This document shows positions 34,501 to 46,100 of a stretch of DNA of 64,000 bases, one piece after another. Every line of letters starts with the position of its first letter. The stretch's first letter is position 1. The stretch is from Acheta domesticus. Taxonomy: Eukaryota; Arthropoda; Insecta; Orthoptera; Gryllidae. Location of the stretch: assembly GCA_031308135.1 (NCBI GenBank), contig JAHLJT010000631.1, forward strand, positions 1,713,371 to 1,777,370. Direction: 5' to 3'. The notes beneath the pieces are model-generated. The model was not told where the DNA came from and did not search any database. It worked only from the letters and a program-made list of their open reading frames with translations. The translations under genes were made by a program, and so were the position numbers.

Positions 34501-37009
34501 CGTGCGTGTTTGTGTCAGTGTGTGTGACTGTGTGTGTGTCTGTGTGTGTGTCTGTGTGTATGTCTGTGTGTGTGTCTGTGTGTGTTTTTGTGAGTGTGTC
34601 TGTGTCTGTCTGTGTGTGTGTCCGTGAGTGTCCGTGTGTCTGTGTGTGTCCGTGTGTGTGTCCGTGTGTGTGTGTCAGTGTGTGAGTGTGTCTGTGTGTG
34701 TATGTGTGTGTCTGTCTGTGTGTCTGTGCTTCTGTGTCTGTGTGTGTGTCTGTGTGTGTGACTATATGTGTGTCTGTGTGAGTGTCTGTGTGTGTGTCTG
34801 TGTGTGTCTGTGTGTGTGTCTGTGTGTGTGTGTCTGTGAGTGTCTGTATTTCTGTTTCTGTGTGTGTGTCTGTGTGTGCCTTTGTGTCTGTGTGTCTGAG
34901 TGTGTCTGAGTGTGTCTGTGTGTGTGTCTGTGTCTGTGAGTGTGTCTGTGTGTCTGTGTTTGTGGGTCTGGTGTCTGTGTTTGTGTGTCTGGTGCCTGTG
35001 GTCTGTGTCAGTGTGTGTGTCTGTGTGTCAGTGTGTGTGTCTGTGTGTCAGGTGTGTGTCTGTGTATGTCAGTGTGTGTATGTGTGTGTGTGTCTGTGTG
35101 TGTGTCTGTGTGTGTCTGTGTGTGTCTGTGTGTGTGTCTGTATGTGTGTCTGTGTGTGTGTCTGTGTGTTTGTCTGTGTGTGTGTCTGTGTCCGTGTCTC
35201 TGTGTGTGTCTTAGTGTGCGTCTGTGTGTCTGTGTTTGTGCCTGCGTGTCTCTGTGTGTCTGTTTGTCTGTGTGTGTGTCTGTGTCTGTGTGTGTCTGTG
35301 TGTGCGTCTGTGTGTGTCTGTGTGTGTGTCTGTGTTATTGTGTGTCTGTGTGTGTGTCTGTGTGTGTCTGTGTGTGTCTATGTGTGTGTCTGTGTGTGTC
35401 TGTGTGTGTGTCTGTGTCTGTGAGTGTGTCTGTGTGTCTGTGTTTGTGTGTCTGTGTGCCTGTGTGTGTCTGTGTGTCAGTGTGTGTGTCTATGTGTCAG
35501 TGTGTGTGTCTGTGTATGTCAGTGTGTATGTCAGTGTGTGTATGTGTGTGTGTCTTTGTGTGTGTCTGTGTGTGTGTCTATATGTGTGTCTGTGTGTGTC
35601 TGTGTGTTTGTCTGTGTGTGTCTGTGTCCGTGTCTCTGTGTGTGTCTTAGTGAGCGCCTGTGTGTCTGAGTGTGTCTGTGTTTGTGCCTGCGTGTCTCTG
35701 TGTGTCTGTTTGTCTGTGTGTGTGTCTGTGTCTGTGTGTGTCTGTGTGTGCGTCTGTGTGTGTCTGTGTGTGCGTCTGTGTGTCTGTGTTTTTTGTGTGT
35801 CTGTGTGTGTGTCTGTGTGTGTGTTTGTGTGTGTCTATGTCTGTGTCTGTGTGTGTCTGTGTGTGTCTGTGTGTGTGTCTGTGTGTGTGTGTCTGTGTGT
35901 GTGTCTGTGTGTGTGTGTCTGTGAGTGTCTGTATTTCTGTTCTGTGTGTGTGTCTGTGTGTGCCTTTGTGTCTGTGTGTCTGAGTGTGTCTGAGTGTGTC
36001 TGTGTGTGTGTCTGTGTCTGTGAGTGTGTCTGTGTGTCTGTGTTTGTGGGTCTGTGTGTCTGTGTTTGTGTGTCTGTGTGCCTGTGTGTCTGTGTGTCAG
36101 TGTGTGTGTCTGTGTGTCAGTGTGTGTGTCTGTGTGTCAGTGTGTGTGTCTGTGTATGTCAGTGTGTGTATGTGTGTGTGTGTCTGTGTGTGTGTCTGTG
36201 TGTGTCTGTGTGTGTCTGTGTGTGTGTCTGTATGTGTGTCTGTGTGTGTGTCTGTGTGTTTGTCTGTGTGTGTGTCTGTGTCCGTGTCTCTGTGTGTGTC
36301 TTAGTGTGCGTCTGTGTGTCTGTGTTTGTGCCTGCGTGTCTCTGTGTGTCTGTTTGTCTGTGTGTGTGTCTGTGTCTGTGTGTGTCTGTGTGTGCGTCTG
36401 TGTGTGTCTGTGTGTGTGTCTGTGTTATTGTGTGTCTGTGTGTGTGTCTGTGTGTGTCTGTGTGTGTCTATGTGTGTGTCTGTGTGTGTCTGTGTGTGTG
36501 TCTGTGTCTGTGAGTGTGTCTGTGTGTCTGTGTTTGTGTGTCTGTGTGCCTGTGGCCTGTGTGTGTCTGTGTGTCAGTGTGTGTGTCTATGTGTCAGTGT
36601 GTGTGTCTGTGTATGTCAGTGTGTGTATGTGTGTGTGTCTTTGTGTGTGTCTGTGTGTGTGTCTATATGTGTGTCTGTGTGTGTCTGTGTGTTTGTCTGT
36701 GTGTGTCTGTGTCCGTGTCTCTGTGTGTGTCTTAGTGAGCGCCTGTGTGTCTGAGTGTGTCTGTGTTTGTGCCTGCGTGTCTCTGTGTGTCTGTTTGTCT
36801 GTGTGTGTGTCTGTGTCTGTGTGTGTCTGTGTGTGCGTCTGTGTGTGTCTGTGTGTGCGTCTGTGTGTCTGTGTTTTTGTGTGTCTGTGTGTGTGTCTGT
36901 GTGTGTGTTTGTGTGTGTCTATGTCTGTGTCTGTGTGTGTCTGTGTGTGTCTGTGTGTGTGTCTGTGTGTGTGTGTCTGTGTGTGTGTCTGTGTGTGTGT
37001 CTGTGTGTG
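31583..37009 (+). repeat. 5.4-kb TGTC/TGTG microsatellite array
   Basis: Nearly the whole interval is built from TGTGTGTC and TGTGTGTGTC units with scattered single-base variants, giving a strand with almost only T, G and C. All open frames here (poly Cys/Val/Leu/Ser) are repeat artefacts. The array resumes at 40381 on the far side of a gypsy element. Confidence 0.97.
34800..36980 (+). repeat. ~1.09-kb tandem duplication inside the microsatellite
   Basis: Rare variants act as landmarks. TTAGTGTGCG occurs at 35211 and 36301; TTAGTGAGCGCC at 35647 and 36732; TGTATTTCTGTT near 34845 and 35930. All pairs are 1085-1090 bp apart, so a block of that size was duplicated in tandem. Within each block the sequence after TTAGTG (TGTTTGTGCCTGCGTG and on) occurs twice, about 435 bp apart. 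Confidence 0.85.
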
Positions 37010-37152
37010 TGTTATGTATGTAAATGTTCCAAGTCAAAGACTTCCTTTTACCAATGAGGGAGAACAAAGGAATATTGTTGTTGCCTAGTAGAATAATAAA
37101 TAGTACACGTTCAGATGAAGTGTGTCTTAATTAACTGAAATATATAATATAA
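37010..37152 (+). repeat. Gypsy 5' LTR
   Basis: About 143 bp starting TGTTATGTATG. It is followed at 37154 by TGGCGACGAGGAT, a typical gypsy-type primer-binding site start. The exact 3' end is set by that site and is uncertain by one or two bases. Confidence 0.75.
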
Positions 37153-37232
37153 TTGGCGACGAGGATATTAAAAATATAATGAAATAAGTAAATATTGATA
37201 AAAGTACATCTGTCACTTTCAAGTAAAAGACC

Positions 37233-38118
37233 ATGACAGGTAATGAAGATGCGGCAGCACAAATGCGCTTTTTAGGACCGACAATTGGACACGTAGGACC
37301 TTTTGATATCAATGCATCGTGGTCGAATTACCAAGAAAGACTTGAATTCTTTTTTGAAGCAAATAATGTCACTAATGAAAATAAAAAAACGCGCTATCCT
37401 TTTAGCTCTGTTCGGTGCACAAGCATATGAAGTTCTGCGATCCTTATTGACGCTTCAAACTCCTAAAGATTTCAGTTATACCGAAATTGCGGCAAAACTG
37501 CAAGCTCATTTCAACCCTACACCTAATGAAATAGTTGAAAGATTTAATTTTAATAAAAGAGTTCAAAAGAAAGATGAATCAATAGCAGAATTTGTTGCAG
37601 ATCTCCGTAAATTAAGTAAATTTTGCAATTTTAAAGAATTGAATAATATGCTTCGAGATAGAATAGTGTGTGGTGTTGCTGATGAAGGTTTGCAAAAGAA
37701 ATTATTTGCAGAATATAATTTAACTTTTGAAAGAGCCCTAGAACTCGCTATTGCAGCCGAAACAGCTCGTAAAAATGTTGAAGATGTTAGGATATCTGAT
37801 GAACATGTGATTTCTAAGATTAACAGATATAGAACTAAACAAGGAGACAAAAACAGAAGGAAATTCAACCCGTGTTATCATTGTGGTGAATTGCATGACG
37901 GGTCTAATTGTAAATTTAAAGACGTAACTTGCAATTATTGTAATAAGAAAGGGCATATAGTTAAAGTGTGTTTAGAGAAAAAGAAAGCGAACAGGGAACA
38001 AAACGTGCAAATCACAAGTAAGAAAAAAGGGAAACCTAAAAACTGTAATTTACTGGAGGAGGAAGAATGTGATTTGTACATATTATATGCCATTCGTGCT
38101 GTTGGGGAACAAGAATAA
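37233..38118 (+). pseudogene. Gypsy gag with two CCHC knuckles
   Basis: The ATG at 37233 opens a gag that contains GPFDINASWSNYQERLEFFF, a feature of gag in K02A2.6-like gypsy elements. A one-base shift at an A-run near 37385 moves it into the frame that continues to 38118 (ILLALFGAQAYEVLRSLL). The middle is the helical capsid-like region. At the end are two zinc knuckles, CYHCGELHDGSNC and CNYCNKKGHIVKVC, which bind element RNA, and a Lys-rich tail. The frameshift inactivates this copy. Protease follows in the -1 frame, which could be a natural programmed shift or decay. Confidence 0.8.
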
Positions 38119-38500
38119 AAATTATCGCTAACGTAAAATTAAATGGCGTTTTAGTTAAAATGGAAGTAGATTCTGGCGCCGTATGTAGTATAATCAAGAG
38201 AGAAACATTAACACACAGTTAACATTAACAACAGAGAAACACATAACATGGAAAAAAATTAGAGGAAATAATATAAACTTACAAAAAGCTTCGTTGAATC
38301 TCCAAACTTGGACACAGCAGAAAATTGACATTTTGGGGGAAACAGTCATAAAAGTCCAATATAAAACAATCTGTAAACATTTAAAAGTAATTGTATCTGC
38401 CAGTGGTGGATGTGATCTGTTAGGTCGCAATTGGCTTAAAGAGCTAGGTATTTCAGTGCAGGGTGTTTGCAGTATCGAAAAATCTGAAAGAACTTATGAG
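38118..38500 (+). pseudogene. Gypsy aspartic protease, frame-broken
   Basis: KMEVDSGAVCSII carries the catalytic DSG triad (Asp codon at 38169-38171). A stop falls 16 codons later, and a second frame (38294-38490) carries the closing part, CDLLGRNWLKELG, where LLG is the usual end motif of retroviral-type proteases. The two halves are in different frames. Confidence 0.7.
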
Positions 38501-38972
38501 CTCCGATTTGGTTTTGGCTCATTATGATGAAACAAAAGAACTGATTTTGAATTGTGATGCTTCGCCTTATGGAATTGGTGTTGTTTTAGCACAAAAGGAA
38601 AATAATGTAGAAAAACCCATTGCTTATTGGTCTCGCACATTAGGTAAATGTGAAAGAAATTATGCCCAGATCGACAAAGAAGCGCTTGCTATCGTGGAAG
38701 GAGTTAAACATTTTCACCAGTATGTAGCAGGAAGAAAATTTTACATTACTACAGATCATCGCCCTCTATTAGGATTATTAAGTCTTAAAAAGCCAATTCC
38801 GACAATATTGTCACCGAGAATGTTGCGTTGGTGTTTGACTTTAAGTGCTTGTAATTATACATTACATTATAAGAAAGGAAAAGAAAATTCAAATGCTGAC
38901 TGTCTTAGCCGATTACCTTTATCGGATAATAAAGATGAGAAAGTACCTCCTGGGGATATTCTTTTACTGTAA
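38463..38972 (+). pseudogene. Gypsy RT connection and RNase H
   Basis: The frame begins with KNLKELMSSDLVLAHYD, the strand that normally follows the RT thumb. RNase H follows, with CDASPYGIGVVL, the middle acidic region ERNYAQIDKEALAIV, and TDHRPLL, ending with NADCLSRLPL. The RT fingers, palm and catalytic YXDD are missing. I place the deletion junction around 38450-38470. A stop at 38970-38972 separates RNase H from the continuing integrase frame. Confidence 0.8.
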
Positions 38973-40175
38973 TCTAACAACAGACCTCTCTCAGTAGAAG
39001 AAATTTGTAAAGAAACATCCAAAGACACAATTTTATCGAAGGTACGATACTGGACGTGGCATCAATGGCCAAACACTGAACTTTCTGAAGAATTCAAACC
39101 ATACCAGCGAAAGAAAACAGAAATTTCTGTTCATAAAGATTGTCTACTGTGGGGAAATCGTGTAATAGCACCTGAAGTGACGCGAAAAACATTTTTGAGT
39201 TTATTACATGCCAACCATCCGGGAATAGTGGCAATGAAATCGTGTGCCCGAAGTTATGTTTGGTGGCCAAACATTGATAAAGATATAGAAGACTGTGTAA
39301 ATCATGTGTCAAATGAGTGCTAATAGTCCTCCGAAAGCTCCTAATCAGACGTTTACAAAATCTCAGAATCCATGGTCAACTTTACATGTTGATTTTGCAG
39401 GGGCATTTAAAGGTAAAACATTTTTGATAGTGGTTGATGCAATGTCAAAATGGTTGGAAGTTGAATTAATGAAAGCTATGACATCCAATGAAGTCATCAA
39501 AACTTTAAGAAGAATTTTTGCTAGAATGGGAATCCCAGATCTAGTAATATCAGATAACGGTCGTGCATTTACATCAAAAGAACTCCGTGAATTCTACAAT
39601 AGAAATTTAATCAAATTCTCTACAATATCTCCTTATCATCCATCTAGTAATGGCCAAGCGGAACGCATGGTACAAACCTTCAAGATTTTAGCAAAATTAG
39701 AAGATGGTGATATTGAAGTTCAGTTACAAAGAATGCTTTTTAGACAGCATACTACAATACACGCGGGAACTGGAAAATCACCGGCTGAACTTCTAATGGG
39801 AAGAAAATTACGATCTGTGTTTGATAAAATACATCCATATGCTTGGAGAGAAAAAGAAGAAATAATAAAAAACCGATTCAGAAACTAAGAACATTTGAAC
39901 TAAGCGATTTAGTTTATTTAAAAAATTTTAACTCATCGGGACCAAAATGGATAGAAGGGGTAATTTACGAGATTGTAGGACCTGTTTCTTATAATATTAA
40001 ATTACAGAACGGAACAATTGTTAAAAGGCATGTGGACCACTTAAGAAGAAGATATCAGGAGAAAGAAAGGGAGAGTCAAAATATTGCTTGTGATTCGACT
40101 TATGTGTCTGTTTCTGATGCAGGGGCTGCTCCGCCTTCTTCAAGTACTTCATCGGAGAGTCCTCGCGCGGCTTAA
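38973..40175 (+). pseudogene. Gypsy integrase, three frames
   Basis: 38973-39320 continues in the RNase H frame with an HHCC zinc domain (HANHPGIVAMKSCARSYVWW). A shift at about 39304 opens the catalytic core: VDFAGAF, SDNGRAFTS and SNGQAERMVQTFK provide the D, D and E residues. After another shift near 39888 the carboxy domain follows (GPVSYNIKLQNGTIVKRHVD), ending in a Ser-rich tail at 40175. It would insert element DNA but cannot be made from this copy. Confidence 0.8.
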
Positions 40176-40250
40176 GTCATGACTCCGGTTTTGAGACCGA
40201 GAGAGAAGATTAGAAAACCAACTTATTTAAAAGATTATGTATTAAGCTAG

Positions 40251-40263
40251 AAAAGGGAGGAAA
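40251..40263 (+). promoter_or_regulatory. Gypsy polypurine tract
   Basis: AAAAGGGAGGAAA lies directly before the right LTR and would prime plus-strand synthesis. Confidence 0.75.
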
Positions 40264-40380
40264 TGTTATGTATGTAAATGTTCCAAGTCAAAGAGTTCCT
40301 GTTACCAATGAGGGATAACAAAGGAATGTTGTTGTTGCCTAGTAGAATAATAAATAGTACACGTTCAGATGAAGTGTGTC
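40264..40380 (+). repeat. Gypsy 3' LTR, shortened
   Basis: It matches the first 117 bp of the 5' LTR with four visible differences, then stops at GTGTGTC and merges into the TGTC array. The last ~27 bp of the LTR are missing. Confidence 0.75.
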
Positions 40381-41442
40381 TGAGTCTGTGTGTGTCTGTG
40401 TGTGTGTCTGTGTGTGTGTCTGCGTGTCTGTATGTGAGTGTCTGTATGTGTGTCTGTGTGTGTCTGTAAGTGTGTCTGTGTGTGTATCTGTGTGTCTGTG
40501 AGTGTGTCTGTGTGTGTGTTTTTGTGTGTGTCTGTGTTACTGTGTGTGTGTCCGTGTGTCTCTGTTTGTGTCTGTATGTGTGTCTGTGTCTCTGTGTGTG
40601 GGTCAGTGTGTGTGTGTCTGTGTGTCTGTGTGCGTGTTTGTGTCTGGGTGTGTGTCTGTATGTGTGTCTGTGTGTGTGTGTCTGTGTGTGTGTCTGTGTG
40701 TGTGACTGTGTGTGTCTGTGTTTGTGTCTGTGTGTGGGGGGTCTGTGTGTGTGTCTGTGTGTGTGTCTGTGTGTGTCTGTGTGTGTCTGTGTTTGTGTGT
40801 GTCTGTGTCTGTCTGTGTTTGTGTGTGTCTGTGTGTGTGTCTGTGTCTGTGTGTGTCTGTGTGTGTCTGTGTGTGTGTCTGTGTGTGTCACTGTCTGTGT
40901 GTGTGTCTGTGTGTGTCTTTGTGTGGGTCTGTGTGTGTCTGTGTGTGTGAGTGTCTGTGTGTGTGTCTGTGTGTCGGTCTCTGTGTGTGTCTGTGTGTGT
41001 GTCCGTGTGTGTGTGTGTCTGTGTGTATGTGTGCCTGTGTGTGTCTGTGTGTATGTGTGCCTGTGTGTGTCTGTGTGTGTGTCTGTGTGTTTGTCTGTGT
41101 GTCTGTGTGTGTGTCTGTGTGTGTGTCTGTGTGGGTGACTGTGTGTGTTTCTGTGTGTGTGTGTGTCTGTGTGTGTGTCTGTGTGTTTGTCTGTGTGTCT
41201 GTGTGTGTGTCTGTGTGTGTATGTCTGTGTGTGTGTCTGTGTGTGTGTCTGTGTGTGGCTGTGTGTGTGAGTGTCTGTGTGTGTGTCTGTGTGTGTCTGT
41301 GTGTGTGTCTGTGTGTGTCTGTGTGTATGTCTGTGTGTATGTGTGCTTGTGTGTGTGTCTGTGTCTGTGTGTGTGTCTGTGTGTGTATGTCTGTGTGTGT
41401 CTGTGTGTGTGTCTGTGTGCCTGTGTGTGTCGGTGTGTCTGT
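40381..41442 (+). repeat. TGTC/TGTG array, right part
   Basis: About 1.06 kb of the same TGTGTGTC-type repeats as at 31583-37009. It is the other side of the array that the gypsy element entered. Confidence 0.95.
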
Positions 41443-41479
41443 ACATTAATTTTGCTCTCAACAGCTCATTTGTGTTTCT

Positions 41480-42879
41480 ATTGAATAGAATTATTTAATC
41501 CCTGGCTGTACCCTCAGAAGAAATCAACAATCTTCTTTTAATCCAAAAGAAGATATGAACCTATAATTTAAGTTAAATTATATGAGTTAAATTATCAGAG
41601 ACATTTCGTTCAGTTCTTGGGATAATCTAAAAATGTTATAAACCTGGACTTAAATATGCAGTTCTCTTAATTAATATAAAAGTTACTACAAATAATTCTT
41701 CATATCAGGAAAACTAATAACAGACTGTGTCCGCAAAGGTTTCAACAGTCTCTCTTTAATTCTACATATTATTAAAATCCTACAACAAAACACAGAATAC
41801 TAATATGTAATGAAGATATAAATTACAGTAACTATTGTTCAATTAATTAATCTCTGGCTGTTCCCAAACAGTAACATCTGTCTTCTTCTCATCCAAAGTT
41901 TGTGTACCTGGAATTAAAATCAAGACCTAAAAAGTAATCTAGATAGAAATTACTGTTATTACTGAAATTACATAATTCACTTATCACACTGTGCCCACAA
42001 TGGTACCAACAGTCCTTTGGTTAATCTATAAAATGATGAGAACTTGGAATTAAACAGGCAATCCTATTAATCAATAGAGATAAATGTACTATAATTATAT
42101 ATAATATAGTCATCAAATAACAGACTGTGCCCTCAAAGGCATTAACTGTCTTCCTCCTATCCTAATACATGTTAAGATTCAGAATATAAACATGCAGTTC
42201 TATTAATCAATCTAAATAATTTAACATTTTTGAATAAACTAATCACAGACTGCAATCATAGGTTTCAACAATTTTTCTTATACTATCCTGTACATTCCAA
42301 ATATCCAATAAAAAAGTACAATGCTTATACTAAGTATTATACAACAAAAAAATGTTAATTTTTAATTAAATATAAATTATGGTATAGAAATGGACAATTG
42401 AAGTAACTGATTTCAAGTTCCGCTCTCAAAAGGTATCAAAAGTCTTCTTCTCTTCGATAAAGAAATTATGAACCTCTAATTAAATTTACAGATCTAACCA
42501 TTAATTTAGGTAGAAATTTCTGTGATTAATTGGACATACTTGAATTAAGTTAACACAGACTGTGGACTTTGGTTTTTCTACAAAATGTTAAGAACTTGGA
42601 ATTAAATTAATTCTATTTATCAAGTTAGATAAAATTACCATCACTAATTTGACATATTTGAATAAATTAATCAGGCACTGTCCACTTAAACGAATCACCA
42701 CACCGTATCCTCTCTTACAATATGTTAATATCCTGGATTTAAGTATGCAGTTATTTTAATCAATCGAGATAGAAATTGTAATAAATAATTTAACATATTT
42801 GAGAAATCTCATTCCAGACTCCCTCAAAGGCATAAGCAGTCTTTCTCTTAGTCTACAATTTGCTAAATCCTAGATTTAA
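41480..42879. repeat. Diverged ~135-bp satellite, block 1
   Basis: AT-rich monomers of about 120-160 bp repeat in tandem. A typical monomer reads: CAGACTGTG(C)CCTCAAAGGTAT, CAACAGTCTTTC, a CTACAATATGTTAA-type segment, TGCAGTTCTATTAATCAATC, then AGATAGAAATTACT and an AAATAATTT(T)ACATA segment. In this block the CAGTC landmark recurs near 41749, 41879, 42009, 42147, 42430, 42568 and 42835. Subtypes (TTCTTCTCATCCAAA and CTTTGGTTAATCTA) recur in the same order. The copia element begins at 42880 inside a monomer. Confidence 0.85.
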
Positions 42880-43044
42880 TGTTGGGCTTGCGCGATGCGA
42901 GTAGCAGTTGTCGCGCTTGTGTCGCCATCTGCCGCTTCTTCCGTTCTCCCTGCCCCGGCCTGTGCGCGCCCCGCCAGTCTGCCCGTGTCGGTCGCTCGCG
43001 AAGTGAGCTGTGTGCTGCCCTTCGCCCTTTGTGTAATCCTAACA
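42880..43044 (+). repeat. Copia 5' LTR (165 bp)
   Basis: Starts TGTTGGGCTTG and ends CCTAACA. At 165 bp it is short for a copia LTR. Confidence 0.95.
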
Positions 43045-43058
43045 GGTTATGGGCCCAG
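43045..43058 (+). promoter_or_regulatory. Primer-binding site for an internal tRNA-iMet fragment
   Basis: GGTTATGGGCCCAG directly follows the 5' LTR. It is complementary to the anticodon stem-loop region of animal initiator tRNA-Met (CTGGGCCCATAACC), not to the tRNA 3' end. Copia is known to prime from a cleaved half of tRNA-iMet, and this element appears to do the same. Confidence 0.8.
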
Positions 43059-43123
43059 ACGCGCGAACGTTATAATCGTGAAAACGCGTTGATTGACCAC
43101 GTGTGTGACTCATTAGAATCGCC

Positions 43124-46100
43124 ATGAATTCGAGCACGTCAAGGATTGAACTCCTTGGTAAGGACAATTACGACACGTGGAAGCTGCAGATGCAGGCCGT
43201 ACTCATTAAGAACGATCTGTGGAACTATGTAAGCGGAGCCACAGCGAAGCCAGAACCAGCGGAAGACAATGCGAACGCGGCGAGCATACAAGCATGGACG
43301 ACAAACGACCTGAAGGCGCGATCGGACATCATTCTGTCGATAAGTTCGAGCGAACTTAAGCAGGTAAAGAATTGTGAAACCTCGCGGGACATGTGGCGGA
43401 GGCTGGAGGAAGTTTATCAATCCAAAGGCCCCGCCAGAAAGGCAACGCTTCTGAAAAAGCTGACCCTTCAAAAGATGGCAGACGGAGACGACGTGCGCGC
43501 GCATCTCAACCGTTTCTTCGACTCGGTGGACAAGCTGAACGAGATGGACGTCGAGATAAATGAGGATCTGTTAACGATTCTGCTTTTGTACAGTTTACCC
43601 GCGAGTTTCGAGAACTTTCGCTGTGCCATTGAGTCGCGTGATGAATTGCCCACACCGGAGGCTCTCCGAGTCAAAATTGTCGAGGAGAGCGACGTGCGAA
43701 AAGGTGAGATGAGAAACGCGTCGTCAAGTGCTTTGTTCGTCAAGAAGGGCGGCAACTGGTCCGGTCAGAGCAGCAAGTCGGAAGCGCACAAAAGTGACCG
43801 CGAGAAACGCAAGTTCGAGAAGAACATTCGATGCTTCAAATGCAACAAATTGGGACATAAAGCCAACGTGTGTCGAAGCAAGAGCAAGACGGAAAGTGCG
43901 GGTCGCGTGGACGAGTACGACGTTTGTTTGAACGTTTCGGGCAACGCGCAAGTAAATCCGAAACTAAAGTGGTGCTTGGACAGTGGCGCCACCACCCATC
44001 TGTGCAACGAACTCGAACGTTTCTGCGAGATCGACGACTCCAAGCTAAGCAAGATCAACCTCGCGAACAGTTCGACGGCGGAAACAGTCGGCGAAGGGAA
44101 GGTGCATTTCGTCGCGAGTGTGCGTGGTGATGATAGAAGTGTTACCCTGAGTAATGCATTGTATGTTCCGGATTTGAGATCAAACCTTTTATCTGTGGGA
44201 AAGATCACCGATCGTGGACTGACAGTATGTTTCCGAAAGGATGGCGCGACCATCGGAGATTCAAATAAGAACGTTGTGTTGACAGCAGTGAGAAGTGATG
44301 ACCTGTACTACATACGCGAGGCCGAGCCAGTTCATGGGGCATGCGCTGTCGCGTCAAGGAAACCTGCAGGGGTTGCCCTTAGCGAACTTCACAGGCGGCT
44401 AGGGCATGTCAACACGCGTGACATCGTGAATGCTGTTCGAGACGGAGTCATCAGCGGAGTGGACCTGACAGACGCAACTGAGACCTTTGACTGCTAGATC
44501 TGCCTGCGAGGCAAGATGACGAGGGCATCGTTCCCGAAGGAGTCCGGTCGCAAATCGAAGATTCTCGAGATCGTACGCACGGATGTATGTGGGCCGATGA
44601 AAAAGGAGTCGCTAGCGGGAGCGAGATACTTCGTGGAATTCATCGACGATCACAGCAGGTGGTGTGAGGTGAGATTCTTGAAGTCGAAGGCGGAAGTGAC
44701 CAGAGCTACGATGGAGTACATCGCCCTCGTTGAGAATCAAAGGAACGCCAGAGTAAAATGCCTGCAATCAGACAACGGGCGCGAGTTCACAAATAGCGAA
44801 CTCGAGGACTACCTGAAGGAACGAGGGATCAAGCGACGGCTAACTGCTCCGCACAACCCTGAACAAAACGGAGTGGCGGAAAGGAAGAACCGCACTCTGA
44901 ATGACATGGCCAGATGCATGTTGATGGAGTCAAATCTCCCCAACACATTCTGGGCCGAAGCAGTCAACACTGCCAACTACATTCGGAACCGCATGCCCAC
45001 AAAGAGTCTGAACGGTCGCACACCATACGAATCTTGGACAGGCAAAATTCCAAATGTTTCCGACTTCAGGGCATTCGGAAGCCAAGTCATTTACCTCGAC
45101 AGGAATCCAGGGCATGGAAAATACAGTCCTCGAGGTCAAGAAGGAATTTTCCTAGGCTACGCCGAGGAGTCTAAGGCGTACCAGGTTTGGTCAGTCGACA
45201 AGCACCGAGTACTGATCACTCGAGATGTGAAGTTCGTGGATGGTTACAATCCTCCGGATGATGAGCAACGAGCTGAAGCAATCGTGCCGTCTCGAGATGT
45301 GGAATTCGAGGCCCCTCGACTTCTGGAAATCGACCCTGTTTCGGAAACTCGTGTGGGAGGCAGGGAGGAGAGCATCGCCTCTGAAGAAGAGTTCCGTGGG
45401 TTCGATGTTGCAGATGAAGACTTGTTTCGGAGCAGTGCCGGTGCCAGTAGAGACGAAGACTACGTCGGCGGAGACGACGGAGATGGAGACTCGAACCAAC
45501 CCCCCGATCTTCGTAGAGCTGCGGGTCGACCAAGAATCGTCAGGTCTGGCTCAAGGGGAAGACCTAGAAAACTCTACAACACTGTTCCGAGCTCTGCAGC
45601 AGCGAACATCATGACCGAGCAATGTCTGCTTACCGAGGTGACCATGAATGACGCGCTGAGTGGACCAGAGGCCGACGAGTGGCGTGAAGCGATCGCAGAC
45701 GAGATGAGGTCCATCTTGAAGAACGAGACCTGGACACTCGTCGATCGACCTGAAGGACACAAGGGATTGGGATGTCGCTTCGTCTTCAGAAATAAGTTTC
45801 AGGCCGATGGAACTTTTGACAAGAAGAAGGCTCGACTAGTTGCCCAGGGTTTCAGCCAGAAACCAGGGATCCATTTCACGGAGACCTTCGCTCCAGTGGC
45901 CAGAGTCAGTTCCATTCGTCTTCTGGCGTCACTTGCGGCTCGGTACAATATGAAAATCAGGCAGTTCGATGTGGAGAGTGCCTACCTCAACGGACACCTC
46001 GAAGAGGAGATCATCATGGAGCCACCGAAGAATCTGGAGGAAGTTCTACGGTGCATTATCAGCAACGGTCAACATGACGACGTCAGTCGGAAGGCAAAGG

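Larger units (their letters stand above)
37010..40380 (+). mobile_element. Gypsy-type LTR element lacking its RT domain
   Basis: LTRs starting TGTTATGTATG bound an interior with gag (two zinc knuckles), protease (DSGA), RNase H and integrase in gypsy order. The region coding for the reverse transcriptase fingers and palm is missing: the end of the protease segment is followed almost at once by the RT connection and RNase H. Frame breaks occur in gag, between gag and protease, and in integrase. The element lies wholly inside the TGTC array, so no TSD can be told from the repeat. The right LTR ends about 27 bp short, at GTGTGTC, where it runs straight into the array. Confidence 0.85.

Noticed and set aside
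31614..37088. Very long open frames rich in Cys, Val, Leu and Ser
   Set aside because: They are translations of the TGTC/TGTG microsatellite. Several frames are open at once and the repeat explains all of them.
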